Positions 7,851-17,800 of a stretch of DNA of 45,940 bases are shown piece by piece. The DNA lies in the NCBI RefSeq assembly GCF_900100945.1, contig NZ_FNCG01000029.1, positions 1 through 45,940 on the forward strand, read 5' to 3'. The notes under the pieces were generated by a model. The model saw nothing but the letters and a program-made list of their open reading frames with translations, did no database searches and was not told where the DNA came from. A program made the translations under genes and the position numbers. Within the stretch, counting starts at the first letter, position 1. Each line of letters opens with the position of its first letter. Source of the DNA: Mucilaginibacter gossypii (lineage in GTDB: Bacteria; Bacteroidota; Bacteroidia; Sphingobacteriales; Sphingobacteriaceae).

Positions 7851-9653
7851 ATGAAACTGACCAACCTACGCACGTTATTTTTTCTAACGATTTTTATTAT
7901 GAGTACTACTATCAGCAAAGCCGCCGCCAACGCTCAGATTACCTACAATGTTTCGTTTCCTGAAGCCCAGGCCCATTATGCTGATATTGAAATGCATATT
8001 ACCAGCCTTCAGCAAAATACCCTTGAGCTTAAAATGCCGGTATGGACACCTGGTTCATACCTGGTACGCGAGTTCGCAAAAAACATCGAATCATTAACTG
8101 CGGAAGCTAACGGCAAACCCATTGCAGCACCTAAAATCAATAAGAATACCTGGCAAATTGTTACAAAAGGAATTTCGTCGGTAACGGTAAAATACAGGGT
8201 TTACGCTTTTGAGCTTTCAGTTCGCACCAGTTTTATCGATGCATCACACGGTTTCCTTTCAACCACCGGTATTTTCATCTATCCGGCCAATATGCTGCAC
8301 TCGCCGGCTGTTATACATATCAAACCATATAAAAACTGGGATAAAGTTTCAACAAGCCTCGATATGGTGAATAATGATCCGTTTACCCGTTTATCACCAA
8401 GCTTCGATATCCTGTTCGATTCGCCAATTGAAGTAGGCAACCAGGATGTTTTTGGCTTTGATGCATCAGGCGTTCATTATGAAATTTGCATGTACGGAGG
8501 CGGCAATTATGATAAGGAAAAATTAAAAGCCGATATCCGCAAAATTGTTGATCAGGAAGCAGCTGTTTTTGGCGAAAACCCTAACAAACACTATGTATTT
8601 ATTGTACATAACCGCCAACGTAATGGTGGTGGTTTGGAGCACCTGAGCTCGACAGTTTTAGGAGCATCTCGCGATAACTACACCAACGACAAAGGATATC
8701 AAAGCTTTTTAGGCCTTGTTGCCCACGAGCATTTTCACTTATGGAACGTGAAACGCCTGCGCCCGATTGTGTTAGGCCCTTTTGATTATGACAATGAAAA
8801 CTATACTACCAATTTGTGGATAGCCGAAGGTTTTACCGAGTACTACCAGGGTATCATTGTACGCCGTACGCAACTGTTCCCGGTTCAGAATTATTTTGAT
8901 GTTTTGGAGGGCGAGTTCAATGTTCTGGAAAACCTACCCGGAAAAAATGTACAAACCGTTGCCGAATCAAGCTTTGATGCCTGGATTAAAGCTTACCGCC
9001 CTAACGAAAACTCTAACAATACTACTATTTCATACTACAACAAAGGGGCAATCATTGGTATGATGCTCGATCTGGAGATCATCAACGACAGCAAAGGCAA
9101 ATACTCGTTAGATGATGCCATGAAGTACATGTACACCCAGTATTATAAAATCAAAAAGCGCGGTTATACCGATGCTGAGTTTAAAGCAGCCTTTGAAAAA
9201 TTTGCAGGTAAAAAACTCGATGATTTTTATGCCAGATACATCAATGGCCTAACCCCTATCGATTATAATAAATACTTAGGTTATGCCGGTTATAAAGTAG
9301 AGGATGAACTGGCCGATAAAAACGATGCTGCTTTAGGTATCACTACTACAACAACCGCAGCTAAAAAAATTATTGTTACGAGCGTGCAGCGTGGTACTGC
9401 CGCTTATATTGATGGCATTAACGTAAACGACGAGATCACCGCCATCGACGGCACCCTGGTTACTGATGCTGCAACCCTGATCAATGGTAAAAATCCCGGC
9501 GATAAAATTGAAGTTACTGTAACCCGCGACGGGCAAGCTATGACCTTACCGGTTACCCTGCTGAAAAGCAACCGCGTTAAATACAATATTGTTACTGTTG
9601 ATAGCCCAACCGAACAGCAAATGGTTGTTAGGAAAAAGTGGTTAAGCATATAA
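7851..9653 (+). CDS. M61-family glycyl aminopeptidase with PDZ domain
   Basis: A 600-residue exported metallopeptidase. The signal peptide covers about residues 1-27, cleaved near ANA-Q. The N-terminal beta domain has the M61 signature MPVWTPGSYLVREFAKNIE. The catalytic site HEHFH (around residue 291) with the third zinc ligand in WIAEGFTEYY (around 325) matches the HExxH-plus-Glu pattern of the family. A PDZ domain follows at about 490-575 (GTAAYIDGINVNDEITAID). It probably trims peptides with N-terminal Gly or Ala in the periplasm. It is transcribed divergently from the efflux operon and ends in a strong terminator, so it is likely a single-gene unit. Confidence 0.93.
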   Translation: MKLTNLRTLFFLTIFIMSTTISKAAANAQITYNVSFPEAQAHYADIEMHITSLQQNTLELKMPVWTPGSYLVREFAKNIESLTAEANGKPIAAPKINKNTWQIVTKGISSVTVKYRVYAFELSVRTSFIDASHGFLSTTGIFIYPANMLHSPAVIHIKPYKNWDKVSTSLDMVNNDPFTRLSPSFDILFDSPIEVGNQDVFGFDASGVHYEICMYGGGNYDKEKLKADIRKIVDQEAAVFGENPNKHYVFIVHNRQRNGGGLEHLSSTVLGASRDNYTNDKGYQSFLGLVAHEHFHLWNVKRLRPIVLGPFDYDNENYTTNLWIAEGFTEYYQGIIVRRTQLFPVQNYFDVLEGEFNVLENLPGKNVQTVAESSFDAWIKAYRPNENSNNTTISYYNKGAIIGMMLDLEIINDSKGKYSLDDAMKYMYTQYYKIKKRGYTDAEFKAAFEKFAGKKLDDFYARYINGLTPIDYNKYLGYAGYKVEDELADKNDAALGITTTTTAAKKIIVTSVQRGTAAYIDGINVNDEITAIDGTLVTDAATLINGKNPGDKIEVTVTRDGQAMTLPVTLLKSNRVKYNIVTVDSPTEQQMVVRKKWLSI

Positions 9654-9668
9654 CATTGCTTTTTTAGG

Positions 9669-9702
9669 AAAAAGGCCGGCTGAGAAGCTGGCCTTTTTTT
9701 TT
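9669..9702 (+). terminator. intrinsic terminator after the M61 peptidase gene
   Basis: A hairpin with arms AAAGGCCgGC and GCtGGCCTTT around a TGAGAA loop is followed by a run of T. It lies 16 bases after the stop codon. Confidence 0.9.
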
Positions 9703-9797
9703 ACCTCGTATCATCATTCCGAACTTGCTTCAGCACAACATAAGGGCTCAAACAAAAAAATTAAAATATTAAAGCATAAGTTATATTTTTATAGCTT

Positions 9798-11120
9798 ATG
9801 CCCTCTGCAACCTCATTAAAAAAAATACGCCCGATACAGCTTGTCGCTGTTATTTTTTTTACTGTATCCGGTGGCCCTTATGGCCTTGAGCCACTATTAA
9901 GTTATGCAGGCGATCATGGGGCATTGATCATCCTGCTCATAACCCCGTTAATGTGGGATGTGCCAGCCATATTTACCGTGCTTGAGCTTAACAGCATGAT
10001 GCCTATTACCGGCGGCTATTACAAATGGGTAAAATATGCCCTCGGCACCCACTGGGGGTTTGTTGAGGGCTGGTGGACCTGGCTCTATACTTTTGTCGAC
10101 CTTGCCATTTACCCGGTGCTTTTTGTGCAATACGCCGGTTTCTTTTTCCCCGAATTGCTAAATTTTCAGATTCCGGTTTGTTTGGTAATCATCTGGGCAT
10201 CCGCCGGGTTAAATATTTTAGGCATTATGCCGGTGGGTAGGGTATCGCTGTTTTTAAGTGCTGCTGTACTTGCGCCTATTATATTAATGATAGCATTAGG
10301 TATTTATCACCACAGCGGACCGATGCACATCCCTGCCACTTCGTTAAAAGGGCTCAGCTTTCCGTCATTTGGCATGGCACTGTACACCGTCATGTGGAAC
10401 TGCCTGGGCTGGGATAATGTAACCACCTATGCCGAAGAAGTTGAAAAACCCGTACGCTCATATCTTATTTCAATTTTTACGGCTTTCGTGCTGGTAATGG
10501 TGGTATACTTTTTTGCCATTTGGGTTGCCCAGCAATCGGGCATTAACCATGATACCTTAACCGAAAACGGGTTCCCTGCGCTGGGCGAATTGATTGGCGG
10601 GCACTGGCTGGGTATAGTAGTGGCAGCGGGCGGTATGGCCAGTACCCTCGGGATCTATACCGCTGTATTGTTATCGGTATCACGAGTGCCACAGGTAATG
10701 TCTGAAGACAATTTACTTCCAAAAGGTGTTAACAAACTGCACTCTCGTTTTAAAACACCTTTTGTTTCCATCATCATTTGCTCCATAGTTGTAAGTTTTA
10801 TGGTATTGTGGACCTTTGCCGATCTGCTCATTATTGATGTAACCGTTTACGGTGCAGGGCTTTCTTTAGAGTATATCGCCCTCGTAAAGCTCCGCGTCAA
10901 GGAGCCGATGAAAGAGCGGCCTTTCCGGATCCCGCTTGGTGTTACCGGCCTGTGCCTGGTTTTGCTGCTGCCATTTATTGTTTACAGCGTAGCGCTGGGC
11001 GGGGCATTAAGCTCGACACCAAAAGCACTTTCGGCGGCTATATTTGCTTTGGTAGCGTTATCAAGCGCGGAAGTTGCATGGCAAATCATCAAACTAAGCA
11101 GGCCGGAACTAAACCAATAA
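9798..11120 (+). CDS. APC-superfamily amino-acid permease
   Basis: A 440-residue integral membrane protein with about 12 hydrophobic segments. The opening VAVIFFTVSGGPYGLEPLLSYAG is the APC-type unwound first helix with its GGPYG substrate loop. GGYYKWVKYALGTHWGFVEGWW and WDNVTTYAEEVEKP are the conserved cytosolic-loop motifs. It probably imports an amino acid or related amine with protons or exchanges it. The start is the ATG at 9798; the 95 bases before it, after the terminator, are AT-rich and probably hold the promoter. It sits between two peptidase genes, so uptake of peptide breakdown products is a fair guess. The substrate is not readable. Confidence 0.9.
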   Translation: MPSATSLKKIRPIQLVAVIFFTVSGGPYGLEPLLSYAGDHGALIILLITPLMWDVPAIFTVLELNSMMPITGGYYKWVKYALGTHWGFVEGWWTWLYTFVDLAIYPVLFVQYAGFFFPELLNFQIPVCLVIIWASAGLNILGIMPVGRVSLFLSAAVLAPIILMIALGIYHHSGPMHIPATSLKGLSFPSFGMALYTVMWNCLGWDNVTTYAEEVEKPVRSYLISIFTAFVLVMVVYFFAIWVAQQSGINHDTLTENGFPALGELIGGHWLGIVVAAGGMASTLGIYTAVLLSVSRVPQVMSEDNLLPKGVNKLHSRFKTPFVSIIICSIVVSFMVLWTFADLLIIDVTVYGAGLSLEYIALVKLRVKEPMKERPFRIPLGVTGLCLVLLLPFIVYSVALGGALSSTPKALSAAIFALVALSSAEVAWQIIKLSRPELNQ

Positions 11121-11231
11121 TACACGAATTATATTGGCTATCTGTTACATTAGTTCGAATTTCACAAATCGTGGCACAGAAAAAAAATTCGTGTAATTCA
11201 ATTAATTCGAAAAAATTCGTGGCGATAATTT
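11118..11231. repeat. ACACGAATT/AATTCGTGT repeat cluster after the permease gene
   Basis: The permease stop codon (11118-11120) is immediately followed by TACACGAATTATATT. The facing motif AATTCGTGTAATTCAATTAATTCG occurs in part at 11187-11212, and a further AATTCGTGG at 11214-11222. The same words recur at 27601-27712, 28203-28313 and 28771-28945. It is part of an interspersed inverted-repeat family that sits at gene ends. Confidence 0.65.
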
Positions 11232-11305
11232 CTTCAACGTTTCAATGATTGGATAATTTACGGGGATTTGCGTAAATTCGATCCTTTCCCGAAAACTCAT
11301 ATCAT

Positions 11306-12952
11306 ATGAAAATCAAACACCGATACCTGATGCTTATTGGTGGCCTTGCTATTTTTGCAGGCTGCCAGAATAATAAAAGCGTGCCGGCCGAAAAAGCTAT
11401 TACCGCCGCCGAAATAAAAAAATATATCTCGGCTTTAGCCAATGATTCCATGATGGGCCGCAAACCTTTCACCGCCGGCGAAGACAAGGCGATTAAATAC
11501 ATTTCGGAGCAGTTTAAACTGGCCGGGCTCGAGCCGGGCAACAATGGCATTTATTTCCAGGATGTGCCCATGGTACAGATCACCAGTACGCCTTCTCCTG
11601 TCATGGAAATAACGGGCGGTAAAACGCCGCTCAGCCTTCACGCTACAACTGATTTTGTAACCTTCAGCCGCCGCGAGGTTGATTCAGTAACACTTAAAAA
11701 CTCACCGCTGGTTTTTGCCGGGTATGGTGTTGTTGCTCCCGAATATCACTGGAATGATTATGCCGGACTTGATGTTAAAGGCAAAACAGTTGTGGTACTG
11801 GTGAACGATCCGGGATTTAAAAACGGCGATCCTACATTTTTCAAAGGCGATACCATGACCTACTACGGCAGGTGGACTTACAAGTATGAAGAAGCCGCGC
11901 GCCAGGGTGCTGCAGGCGTGCTTATCATCCACCAAAAAGAACCTGCAAGCTATGGCTGGGAAGTGGTATCCAACAGTAACACAGGCGCCAAACTTTACCT
12001 GCAGCAAAAAGACAAGCATATGAACCGCTGCAAAGTTGAAGGCTGGATCACCGAAGATATGGGTAAAAAACTTTTAGCTGAAGTGGGCATAACCGGCGAT
12101 TTCCGCGCCCTGGCCCGTAAAAAAGATTTTAAAGCCATTCCACTTAAGCAATCAGTTACTTTAACTATCAATAACCAATTAAAATATTCCACATCGCACA
12201 ACGTGATCGGTACACTTAAAGGCAGTTCACAGCCGGGCGAATATGTACTGTACACCGCCCATTGGGACCACCTGGGCGTAGGTAAGCCTAACGCCAAAGG
12301 CGATAGCATTTACAATGGCGCGGTTGATAATGCCGATGGTGTGGCTGCTATTATCAGTGTGGCCAAAGCATTTAACAAGGCCAAAGAAAAACCCAAACGC
12401 TCCATTGTATTTTTAGCTGTTACAGCCGAAGAGCAGGGTTTACTGGGTTCGGAATATTATGCTACCCACCCCATTTACCCGGTTAACAAAACAGTTGCCG
12501 ACCTCAACATGGATGCCCTTGGCGATTACGGCGAAACCAAAGACATAGCTGTAACCGGCAAAGGCCAAAATGATTTGGAAGATTATGTTGACGAAATAGT
12601 AAAAGCACAAGGGCTTAGCACTGTTGGCGACAGGCACCCCGGCTCTGGCAGCTACTACCGGTCGGACCATTTTAACTTTGCCAAGGTTGGTGTACCGGCC
12701 CTTGACATTAACAATGGCAGCATCAGCGCAGTACATGATGGCAGCTACGGCGAAGCCAAACAAAAAGATTATGGCGACAACCGCTATCACCAACAGACCG
12801 ATAATTACACCGATACTATGGATGCCACAGGCATGGCACAGATAGCTAATATCCTTTATGAAGTTGGTACTAAGTTGGGTAACGAAACAACCTTCCCCGG
12901 CTGGAAAAACGGTTCGGAGTTTAAGGCGATAAGGGGGAAATCGATGAAGTAA
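11306..12952 (+). CDS. M28-family zinc peptidase lipoprotein
   Basis: A 548-residue lipoprotein; the lipobox is FAGC with Cys20. A protease-associated (PA) insert lies at about 130-250. The M28 di-zinc site shows YTAHWDHLGVG (His near 318), NGAVDNADGVA (bridging Asp), TAEEQGLLGSEYY (general-base Glu and Glu ligand), NMDALGD and SDHFNFAKVGVPALD (last His). All expected ligands are present, so it should be an active aminopeptidase on the cell surface or in the periplasm. The start is the ATG at 11306. It follows the APC permease after a repeat-filled spacer and probably has its own promoter. Confidence 0.93.
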   Translation: MKIKHRYLMLIGGLAIFAGCQNNKSVPAEKAITAAEIKKYISALANDSMMGRKPFTAGEDKAIKYISEQFKLAGLEPGNNGIYFQDVPMVQITSTPSPVMEITGGKTPLSLHATTDFVTFSRREVDSVTLKNSPLVFAGYGVVAPEYHWNDYAGLDVKGKTVVVLVNDPGFKNGDPTFFKGDTMTYYGRWTYKYEEAARQGAAGVLIIHQKEPASYGWEVVSNSNTGAKLYLQQKDKHMNRCKVEGWITEDMGKKLLAEVGITGDFRALARKKDFKAIPLKQSVTLTINNQLKYSTSHNVIGTLKGSSQPGEYVLYTAHWDHLGVGKPNAKGDSIYNGAVDNADGVAAIISVAKAFNKAKEKPKRSIVFLAVTAEEQGLLGSEYYATHPIYPVNKTVADLNMDALGDYGETKDIAVTGKGQNDLEDYVDEIVKAQGLSTVGDRHPGSGSYYRSDHFNFAKVGVPALDINNGSISAVHDGSYGEAKQKDYGDNRYHQQTDNYTDTMDATGMAQIANILYEVGTKLGNETTFPGWKNGSEFKAIRGKSMK

Positions 12953-12986
12953 AGCCCCTCTAAATCTCCCCTGAAAGGGAGACTTT
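12953..12986. repeat. degenerate CCCCT-AAAGGGG palindrome
   Basis: Directly after the M28 stop codon is a hairpin TCTCCC-ctgaaa-GGGAGA with flanking AAA/TTT. It resembles the CCCCCTAAAGGGGG palindromes at 35568-35617 in a decayed form. Confidence 0.5.
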
Positions 12987-12998
12987 AAAAAAGACGAA

Positions 12999-13032
12999 AA
13001 AATCCACCCCGTAACAGAAGGTGGATTTTTTT
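12999..13032. terminator. bidirectional terminator between M28 and TM2 genes
   Basis: The hairpin arms AAATCCACC and GGTGGATTT are flanked by A-tract and T-tract, so it can stop transcription from both convergent genes. Confidence 0.88.
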
Positions 13033-13064
13033 GATATATAGTGAAACTATACCCTTAAAGGGAT

Positions 13065-13427
13065 TTAGTTGCTCATTTTAGCTATGTTGAAGCTTTCGTA
13101 AGCCATTTGCCTGTTGTAATCGTTGGCAATGGTTTTGTAGTTGATCAGGTCGACAATGGTACCGATGAAACAAAAACCAGCTGTGAAAAAATAAAGTATA
13201 CCCATACCGATCTGATCAGTCATGAAACGCTGTACACCTGATACACCAAGGAAACCTGCAAGCGTTGCGAACATGATATCCTGCGGATTGCGCCTTTTGC
13301 TGGCATAAAATGACATAAAAGTGCGAGCCTGGTTTTCTGTTAATGAGGCAGTGGCCTGTTGCAGAAATGTATATTCTTCGGGAGTGATACCGTCGAAAGA
13401 CATATATGGATTTTGATAAGCGTTCAT
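13065..13427 (-). CDS. TM2-domain membrane protein
   Basis: A 120-residue protein. The N-terminal half is soluble, helical and rich in Gln and Thr (residues 15-48). The TM2 domain follows: two hydrophobic helices with FLGVSGVQRFMTDQIGMGILYFFT, where the G-x-x-RF turn between helices is the family mark, and then a second helix with GTIVDLINY. Function in bacteria is not known. It is the distal gene of a small-membrane-protein group with the DUF2752 and DUF4199 genes, about 500 bases away. TM2 and DUF2752 genes are often neighbours in Bacteroidota as I recall, which suggests a shared role. Confidence 0.88.
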   Translation of the reverse strand: MNAYQNPYMSFDGITPEEYTFLQQATASLTENQARTFMSFYASKRRNPQDIMFATLAGFLGVSGVQRFMTDQIGMGILYFFTAGFCFIGTIVDLINYKTIANDYNRQMAYESFNIAKMSN

Positions 13428-13682
13428 TTCAGTAAGTTTTAAAGTTTGCGATTGTTTTATGATATAAAGGTACCGCAGCAGCCATGAAACGCCTACAGGA
13501 GATAGGTTAGCGGAGATAAGTAGTCGGTGAAATGATAGGTTTTAACGGTGAAAAGTAGCGTGGAAATTTTACCGATGATAGGAGTAGCGATAAAATGTCA
13601 TTGCTGTAAGAAACCACCTGAGAAAGCCCCGAAAAAACCGTGATGGCGTATAAAGTATATTTTGGTGATAGTGCGCTGGGGC

Positions 13683-13768
13683 CGCGTTAGTGATAGGAGC
13701 GGATACCTGCCTGTGGCTAAGGCCTGCGCAGTATGAGGGGATAGCACGGGCCGCAGGCAACGCCCCAA
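13683..13768. repeat. possible structured interspersed element
   Basis: A GC-rich stretch inside an otherwise gene-free 510-base interval (13428-13937). It has the order GCGTTAGTGATAGGAGCGG, a variable centre, then GGGGATAGCACGGGCC and GGCAACGCCCC. This resembles a structured intergenic element I associate with Bacteroidota genomes (paired GATAG...GATAGC blocks). The reading frames across it look accidental. Confidence 0.35.
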
Positions 13769-13836
13769 TTTATAATATCGATCAAAAACGCACCTAATAA
13801 TCAAAAACTTACAATCACATCATTATACAGAACGAA

Positions 13837-13926
13837 GCAATCGCAGGGAAGGATGGCCAACCTGTATAGCATGCGCTTGCCACGTCGCGCCCTGATCATG
13901 CCCCTCCCGCTCCTCGCAATGACATG
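13837..13926. repeat. degenerate copy of the GTCATTGCGAGG palindrome
   Basis: It contains ACGAAGCAATCGCAGGGAAG, CCTGTATAGCATGCG and CTCCTCGCAATGACAT. These match the arms and centre of the well-preserved copy at 36663-36746. One outer arm is lost, so this looks like an old copy. Confidence 0.7.
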
Positions 13927-13937
13927 ATTTATAAAAT

Positions 13938-14246
13938 TTAGGTAAGGCTCTTAAACTGATTCCTTTCCAGCAGCCTCGCTTTGGTAAGTACATAAATCCG
14001 GTTAAAGATCACGGCTACGGCAGGAATGCCAAGCCAGTGGGCACGGAAAGAATTGCTGATATCGCCATGAAAAAGATAAATAATACTATGCCCTAAGCCG
14101 CAGCCCGGGCACCAGCCTATGCCCATCAGCTTAAGAGGACACAAGGTGAAGTGTGATGCTTCCGTTGGCGAGGTCATCGCCAATGAAAGCATCGCGGCTG
14201 TCCAGAACAAGAGTTCAAAATATTTTGAAAAATAACGCTTAATCAA
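13938..14246 (-). CDS. DUF2752 membrane protein
   Basis: A protein of about 102 residues with the DUF2752 core CPLKLMGIGWCPGCGLGHSI: a Cys-Pro pair, then WCPGCGLG between two membrane helices. Two to three hydrophobic segments are visible. The start is uncertain. I prefer the TTG at 14246, which overlaps the DUF4199 stop codon by 8 bases. The only upstream ATG (14303) would overlap that gene by 65 bases, and the next ATG downstream would cut into the first helix. The CxxC-like Cys pattern could bind metal or form a disulphide, but no function is known. Confidence 0.8.
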   Translation of the reverse strand: MIKRYFSKYFELLFWTAAMLSLAMTSPTEASHFTLCPLKLMGIGWCPGCGLGHSIIYLFHGDISNSFRAHWLGIPAVAVIFNRIYVLTKARLLERNQFKSLT

Positions 14247-14649
14247 GTTTGTTTGCTTTGTTGGTGAATAACAACGATACCGCAAAGGCGAGCAGCACCC
14301 CAACTATCAATGCACCAAAAATCCGTTCAGAAAAATCCTTTATGTTATCGCCCGATGATGAAACGTAGCTAATATAAAGTATTGAGCCAAAAACGGCTAT
14401 GATGCCGCCTACAATTAATATTTTAAAGCTTTGAAAAAGAGCTTCTAAAAAGCCCATCTGGCCATTACACTCGTTTTTTCGATAACTCATGATGCCGAAA
14501 AAAAGACCGATAGCCGGTATAATAAATGAAAAGTATTCGACTGGGGCCACAACGTCTTTTTGCGGCATAACGCCAAGCCGTGGCATAGCAAAAATCCAGA
14601 TGACACTTAATACGCCGATGATACCCCCTGATAACACTGCATTCTTCAT
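14239..14649 (-). CDS. DUF4199-type small membrane protein
   Basis: A 136-residue protein with four membrane helices (about residues 5-22, 37-52, 68-90 and 108-128). A charged loop YRKNECNGQMGFLEALFQSFKI lies between helices 2 and 3, the pattern of the DUF4199 family of Bacteroidota. Function is unknown. It starts at the ATG at 14649 and overlaps the DUF2752 gene, so the two are probably translated together. It is divergent from mfd across a 156-base AT-rich spacer. Confidence 0.75.
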   Translation of the reverse strand: MKNAVLSGGIIGVLSVIWIFAMPRLGVMPQKDVVAPVEYFSFIIPAIGLFFGIMSYRKNECNGQMGFLEALFQSFKILIVGGIIAVFGSILYISYVSSSGDNIKDFSERIFGALIVGVLLAFAVSLLFTNKANKLD

Positions 14650-14790
14650 AATTATATAATTAAGATTGATTTATAAATCGGTATGCGCGTTTACATACAT
14701 AAATTTATCATTAAAAAGTAAATAAGCCGTCATATTGTTTGCATTAATTTTTAGCCCAACGCTTTTTTATTTTGGCTTTCCTTTTTTGTT

Positions 14791-14798
14791 TATCTTTG
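14791..14798 (+). promoter_or_regulatory. -7 promoter element of mfd
   Basis: TATCTTTG matches the Bacteroidota -7 consensus TAnnTTTG. It ends 7 bases before the mfd TTG start, so the transcript would have almost no leader. No well-spaced -33 TTTG was found; the nearest is 16 bases upstream. Confidence 0.6.
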
Positions 14799-14805
14799 CC
14801 GCGGT

Positions 14806-17800
14806 TTGAACATCCGTGATATATTAGACAGATATAAGGCTGATGACCGGATAAAAACGTTGGCCACTGCGCTTAACGCATCAAAAAATCCAAGGGTACA
14901 GCTGCGTGGTTTGGTGGGATCAAGTGATTCGGCCATGGCGGTAGCATTGTATTTTTTGCAGCACAAACACATGGTATTTGTACTGCCCGACCGCGAAGAA
15001 GCAGGTTATTTCCAGGCCGACCTGGAAAACCTTACCGGTAAAGAAGCCCTGCTGTTCCCTTCATCATACCGCAAGCCTTTTGAATTTACCCAGCCCGATA
15101 GCAGTAATGTACTGGCCCGTGCCGAGGTTTTGAACGAGCTTAACCACAGTTCAGAATATGGCCAGCTCATTGTAACTTATCCCGAGGCTTTGGCCGAAAA
15201 GGTGATCGATCGTTCATCGCTTGAAAAAAACACCCTCGAAATAGCCGTTAGCAACAAGCTCAGTATTGATTTCATCAACGAGTTTTTGATAGAGTATGAT
15301 TTTGAGCGGGTTGATTTTGTATATGAGCCGGGGCAATTTTCTATCCGTGGCGGCATTGTTGATATCTTCTCTTTTTCGCATATGCTCCCCTACCGGGTTG
15401 AGTTTTTTGGTGATTTCATTGAGTCGATCCGTACGTTTGAAATCGAGAGCCAGCTGTCGGTTGAGCATGTTAAAAGCATTACCATTGTTCCCAACGTACA
15501 ATCTAAATTTCTAACGGAGAATAATATCTCCCTGCTTGAATATGTTGAAGCAGGTACACAGGTGTGGATCAAAGATGTTCAGTTTACGCTGGACATTATC
15601 CAAACCGGTTATAAAAAGGCTGTAAACCTTTGGAAAGCTCTCTCTGCAGATGAAAAAGCGCAAAACCCTGATTGGATAGATCCCAAATTTGGTTTTACCG
15701 ACGAAAAGCTAATAGGCGATCAATTGCATGATTTTCCTGTGGTAGAGTTTGGAAAGCAGTTCTTTTACCATGACGCCACCGCTATCAATTTTGATATGCG
15801 GCCGCAGCCATCGTTCAATAAAGATTTTACGCTGCTCATCCACAACTTTAAAAACAACGAGGCCGATAAGATCGAGAATTTCATCTTCACCGATTCGGCC
15901 AAACAGGTTGAGCGTTTATACGCCATTTTGGACGACCTGGATAAAAAGGTAAAATTTACTCCTATAAGCATCTCCGTACGCGAAGGTTTTATTGATCATG
16001 AGCAGAAAATAGCCTGCTATACCGATCACCAGATCTTTGACCGTTACTATAAATACAAAACCCGCAAGGGCTACCAGCGTTCCCAAGCTATTACACTAAA
16101 AGAGCTCCGCGACCTTAAACCTGGCGATTATGTTACGCATATCGACCACGGTATCGGCAAATATGCGGGTTTGGAAAAGGTTGACGTGAACGGCAAACAA
16201 CAGGAAATGATCCGCCTGATTTATGCTGATAACGACCTGCTGTATGTGAACATCAACTCACTTAACCGCATTTCCAAATTCAGCGGCAAAGAAGGTTCCG
16301 TTCCCAAAATGAACAAGCTGGGTACCGACACCTGGGAACGTTTGAAGAAAACAACAAAAAAAAAAGTTAAGGACATAGCCCGCGACCTGATCAAGCTTTA
16401 CGCCCTTCGTAAAGCCCAGCATGGCAATGCCTTTTCGCCCGATAGCTACCTGCAAACCGAACTGGAGGCATCATTCCTGTACGAGGACACTCCCGACCAG
16501 GAAAAAGCCACGGCCGATTTCAAAAAAGATATGGAGTCGCCCCACCCTATGGACCGCCTCATTTGCGGCGACGTGGGTTTTGGTAAAACTGAAGTAGCTG
16601 TTCGCGCAGCATTTAAAGCTGTTGCCGATAGCAAGCAGGTGGCCATATTGGTACCAACAACTATCCTGGCAGCACAACATTACAAAACCTTTACCGACAG
16701 GCTCAAGGGGTTCCCTGCCAATATTGATTATGTTAACCGCTTTAAATCAACCAGGCAGATCAAGGATACCTTGGAAAAACTGAAAGAAGGCAAGGTAGAT
16801 ATCATCATAGGCACACATCGTTTGGTAAGCAAGGATGTGAAATTCAAAGACCTTGGCCTGATGATCATTGACGAAGAGCAGAAGTTTGGCGTATCGACCA
16901 AAGAGAAGCTGAAACAGATGCGCGCTAATGTGGATACGCTTACCTTAACGGCAACGCCCATTCCGCGAACGCTTCATTTTTCGTTAATGGGTGCACGTGA
17001 TCTTTCTATCATATCAACTCCGCCGCCAAACCGTCAGCCGGTTGTTACCGAGCTGCATGTGTTTAATGATAAACTCATTAAAGAAGCGGTTGAATTTGAG
17101 ATTGACCGCGGCGGACAAGTGTTCTTTATCCACAACCGCGTGGCCGATCTGCCGCAATTGGGCGGCATGATCCGTAAGCTTGTTCCTAAAGCACGTATCG
17201 GCATTGCTCACGGCCAATTGGAAGGTGACGACCTGGAAGATGTAATGCTTAAATTTGTGAACCACGAGTATGATGTGCTGGTGGCTACAACCATTATTGA
17301 GGCCGGCCTGGACATTCCCAATGCCAATACCATTATCATCAACTACGCCCATATGTTTGGCTTGAGCGACCTGCACCAGATGCGTGGCCGTGTGGGCAGG
17401 AGTAATAAAAAGGCGTATTGTTATTTGCTAAGTCCGCCTTTGTCAACGTTAACCAGCGAGGCCCGCAAACGCCTGAGTGCCATTGAAGAGTTCAGCGACC
17501 TGGGCAGCGGCTTTAATGTGGCTATGAGGGATTTGGATATCCGTGGCAGCGGTAACCTGCTTGGCGCCGAACAAAGCGGCTTCATTGCCGAAATAGGCTT
17601 TGAAATGTATCATAAGATCCTCGACGAGGCTATACAGGAACTTAAAGACGATGAGTTTAAAGGCGTATTCCCCGAGGATAAGCCCCGCCCCTATATTTCT
17701 TTTACCCAAATTGATACCGACCTGGAGATCCTCATCCCCGATGAGTATGTAACCAATCTCTCCGAGCGATATAACCTGTATACCGAGCTTTCCAAACTGG

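Noticed and set aside
7706..7930. Open frame of 74 codons on the minus strand across the MarR-M61 spacer
   Set aside because: It overlaps the starts of both well-supported genes and covers the regulatory region; its hydrophobic look comes from AT-rich DNA.
13428..13937. tRNA or other known RNA gene in the long spacer
   Set aside because: No T-arm GTTCGAATC-type motif with an acceptor stem was found here or in any other spacer of the window.
14247..14303. Longer N-terminus for the DUF2752 protein from the ATG at 14303
   Set aside because: It would overlap the DUF4199 gene by 65 bases and adds a Cys- and Pro-rich stretch without family support.
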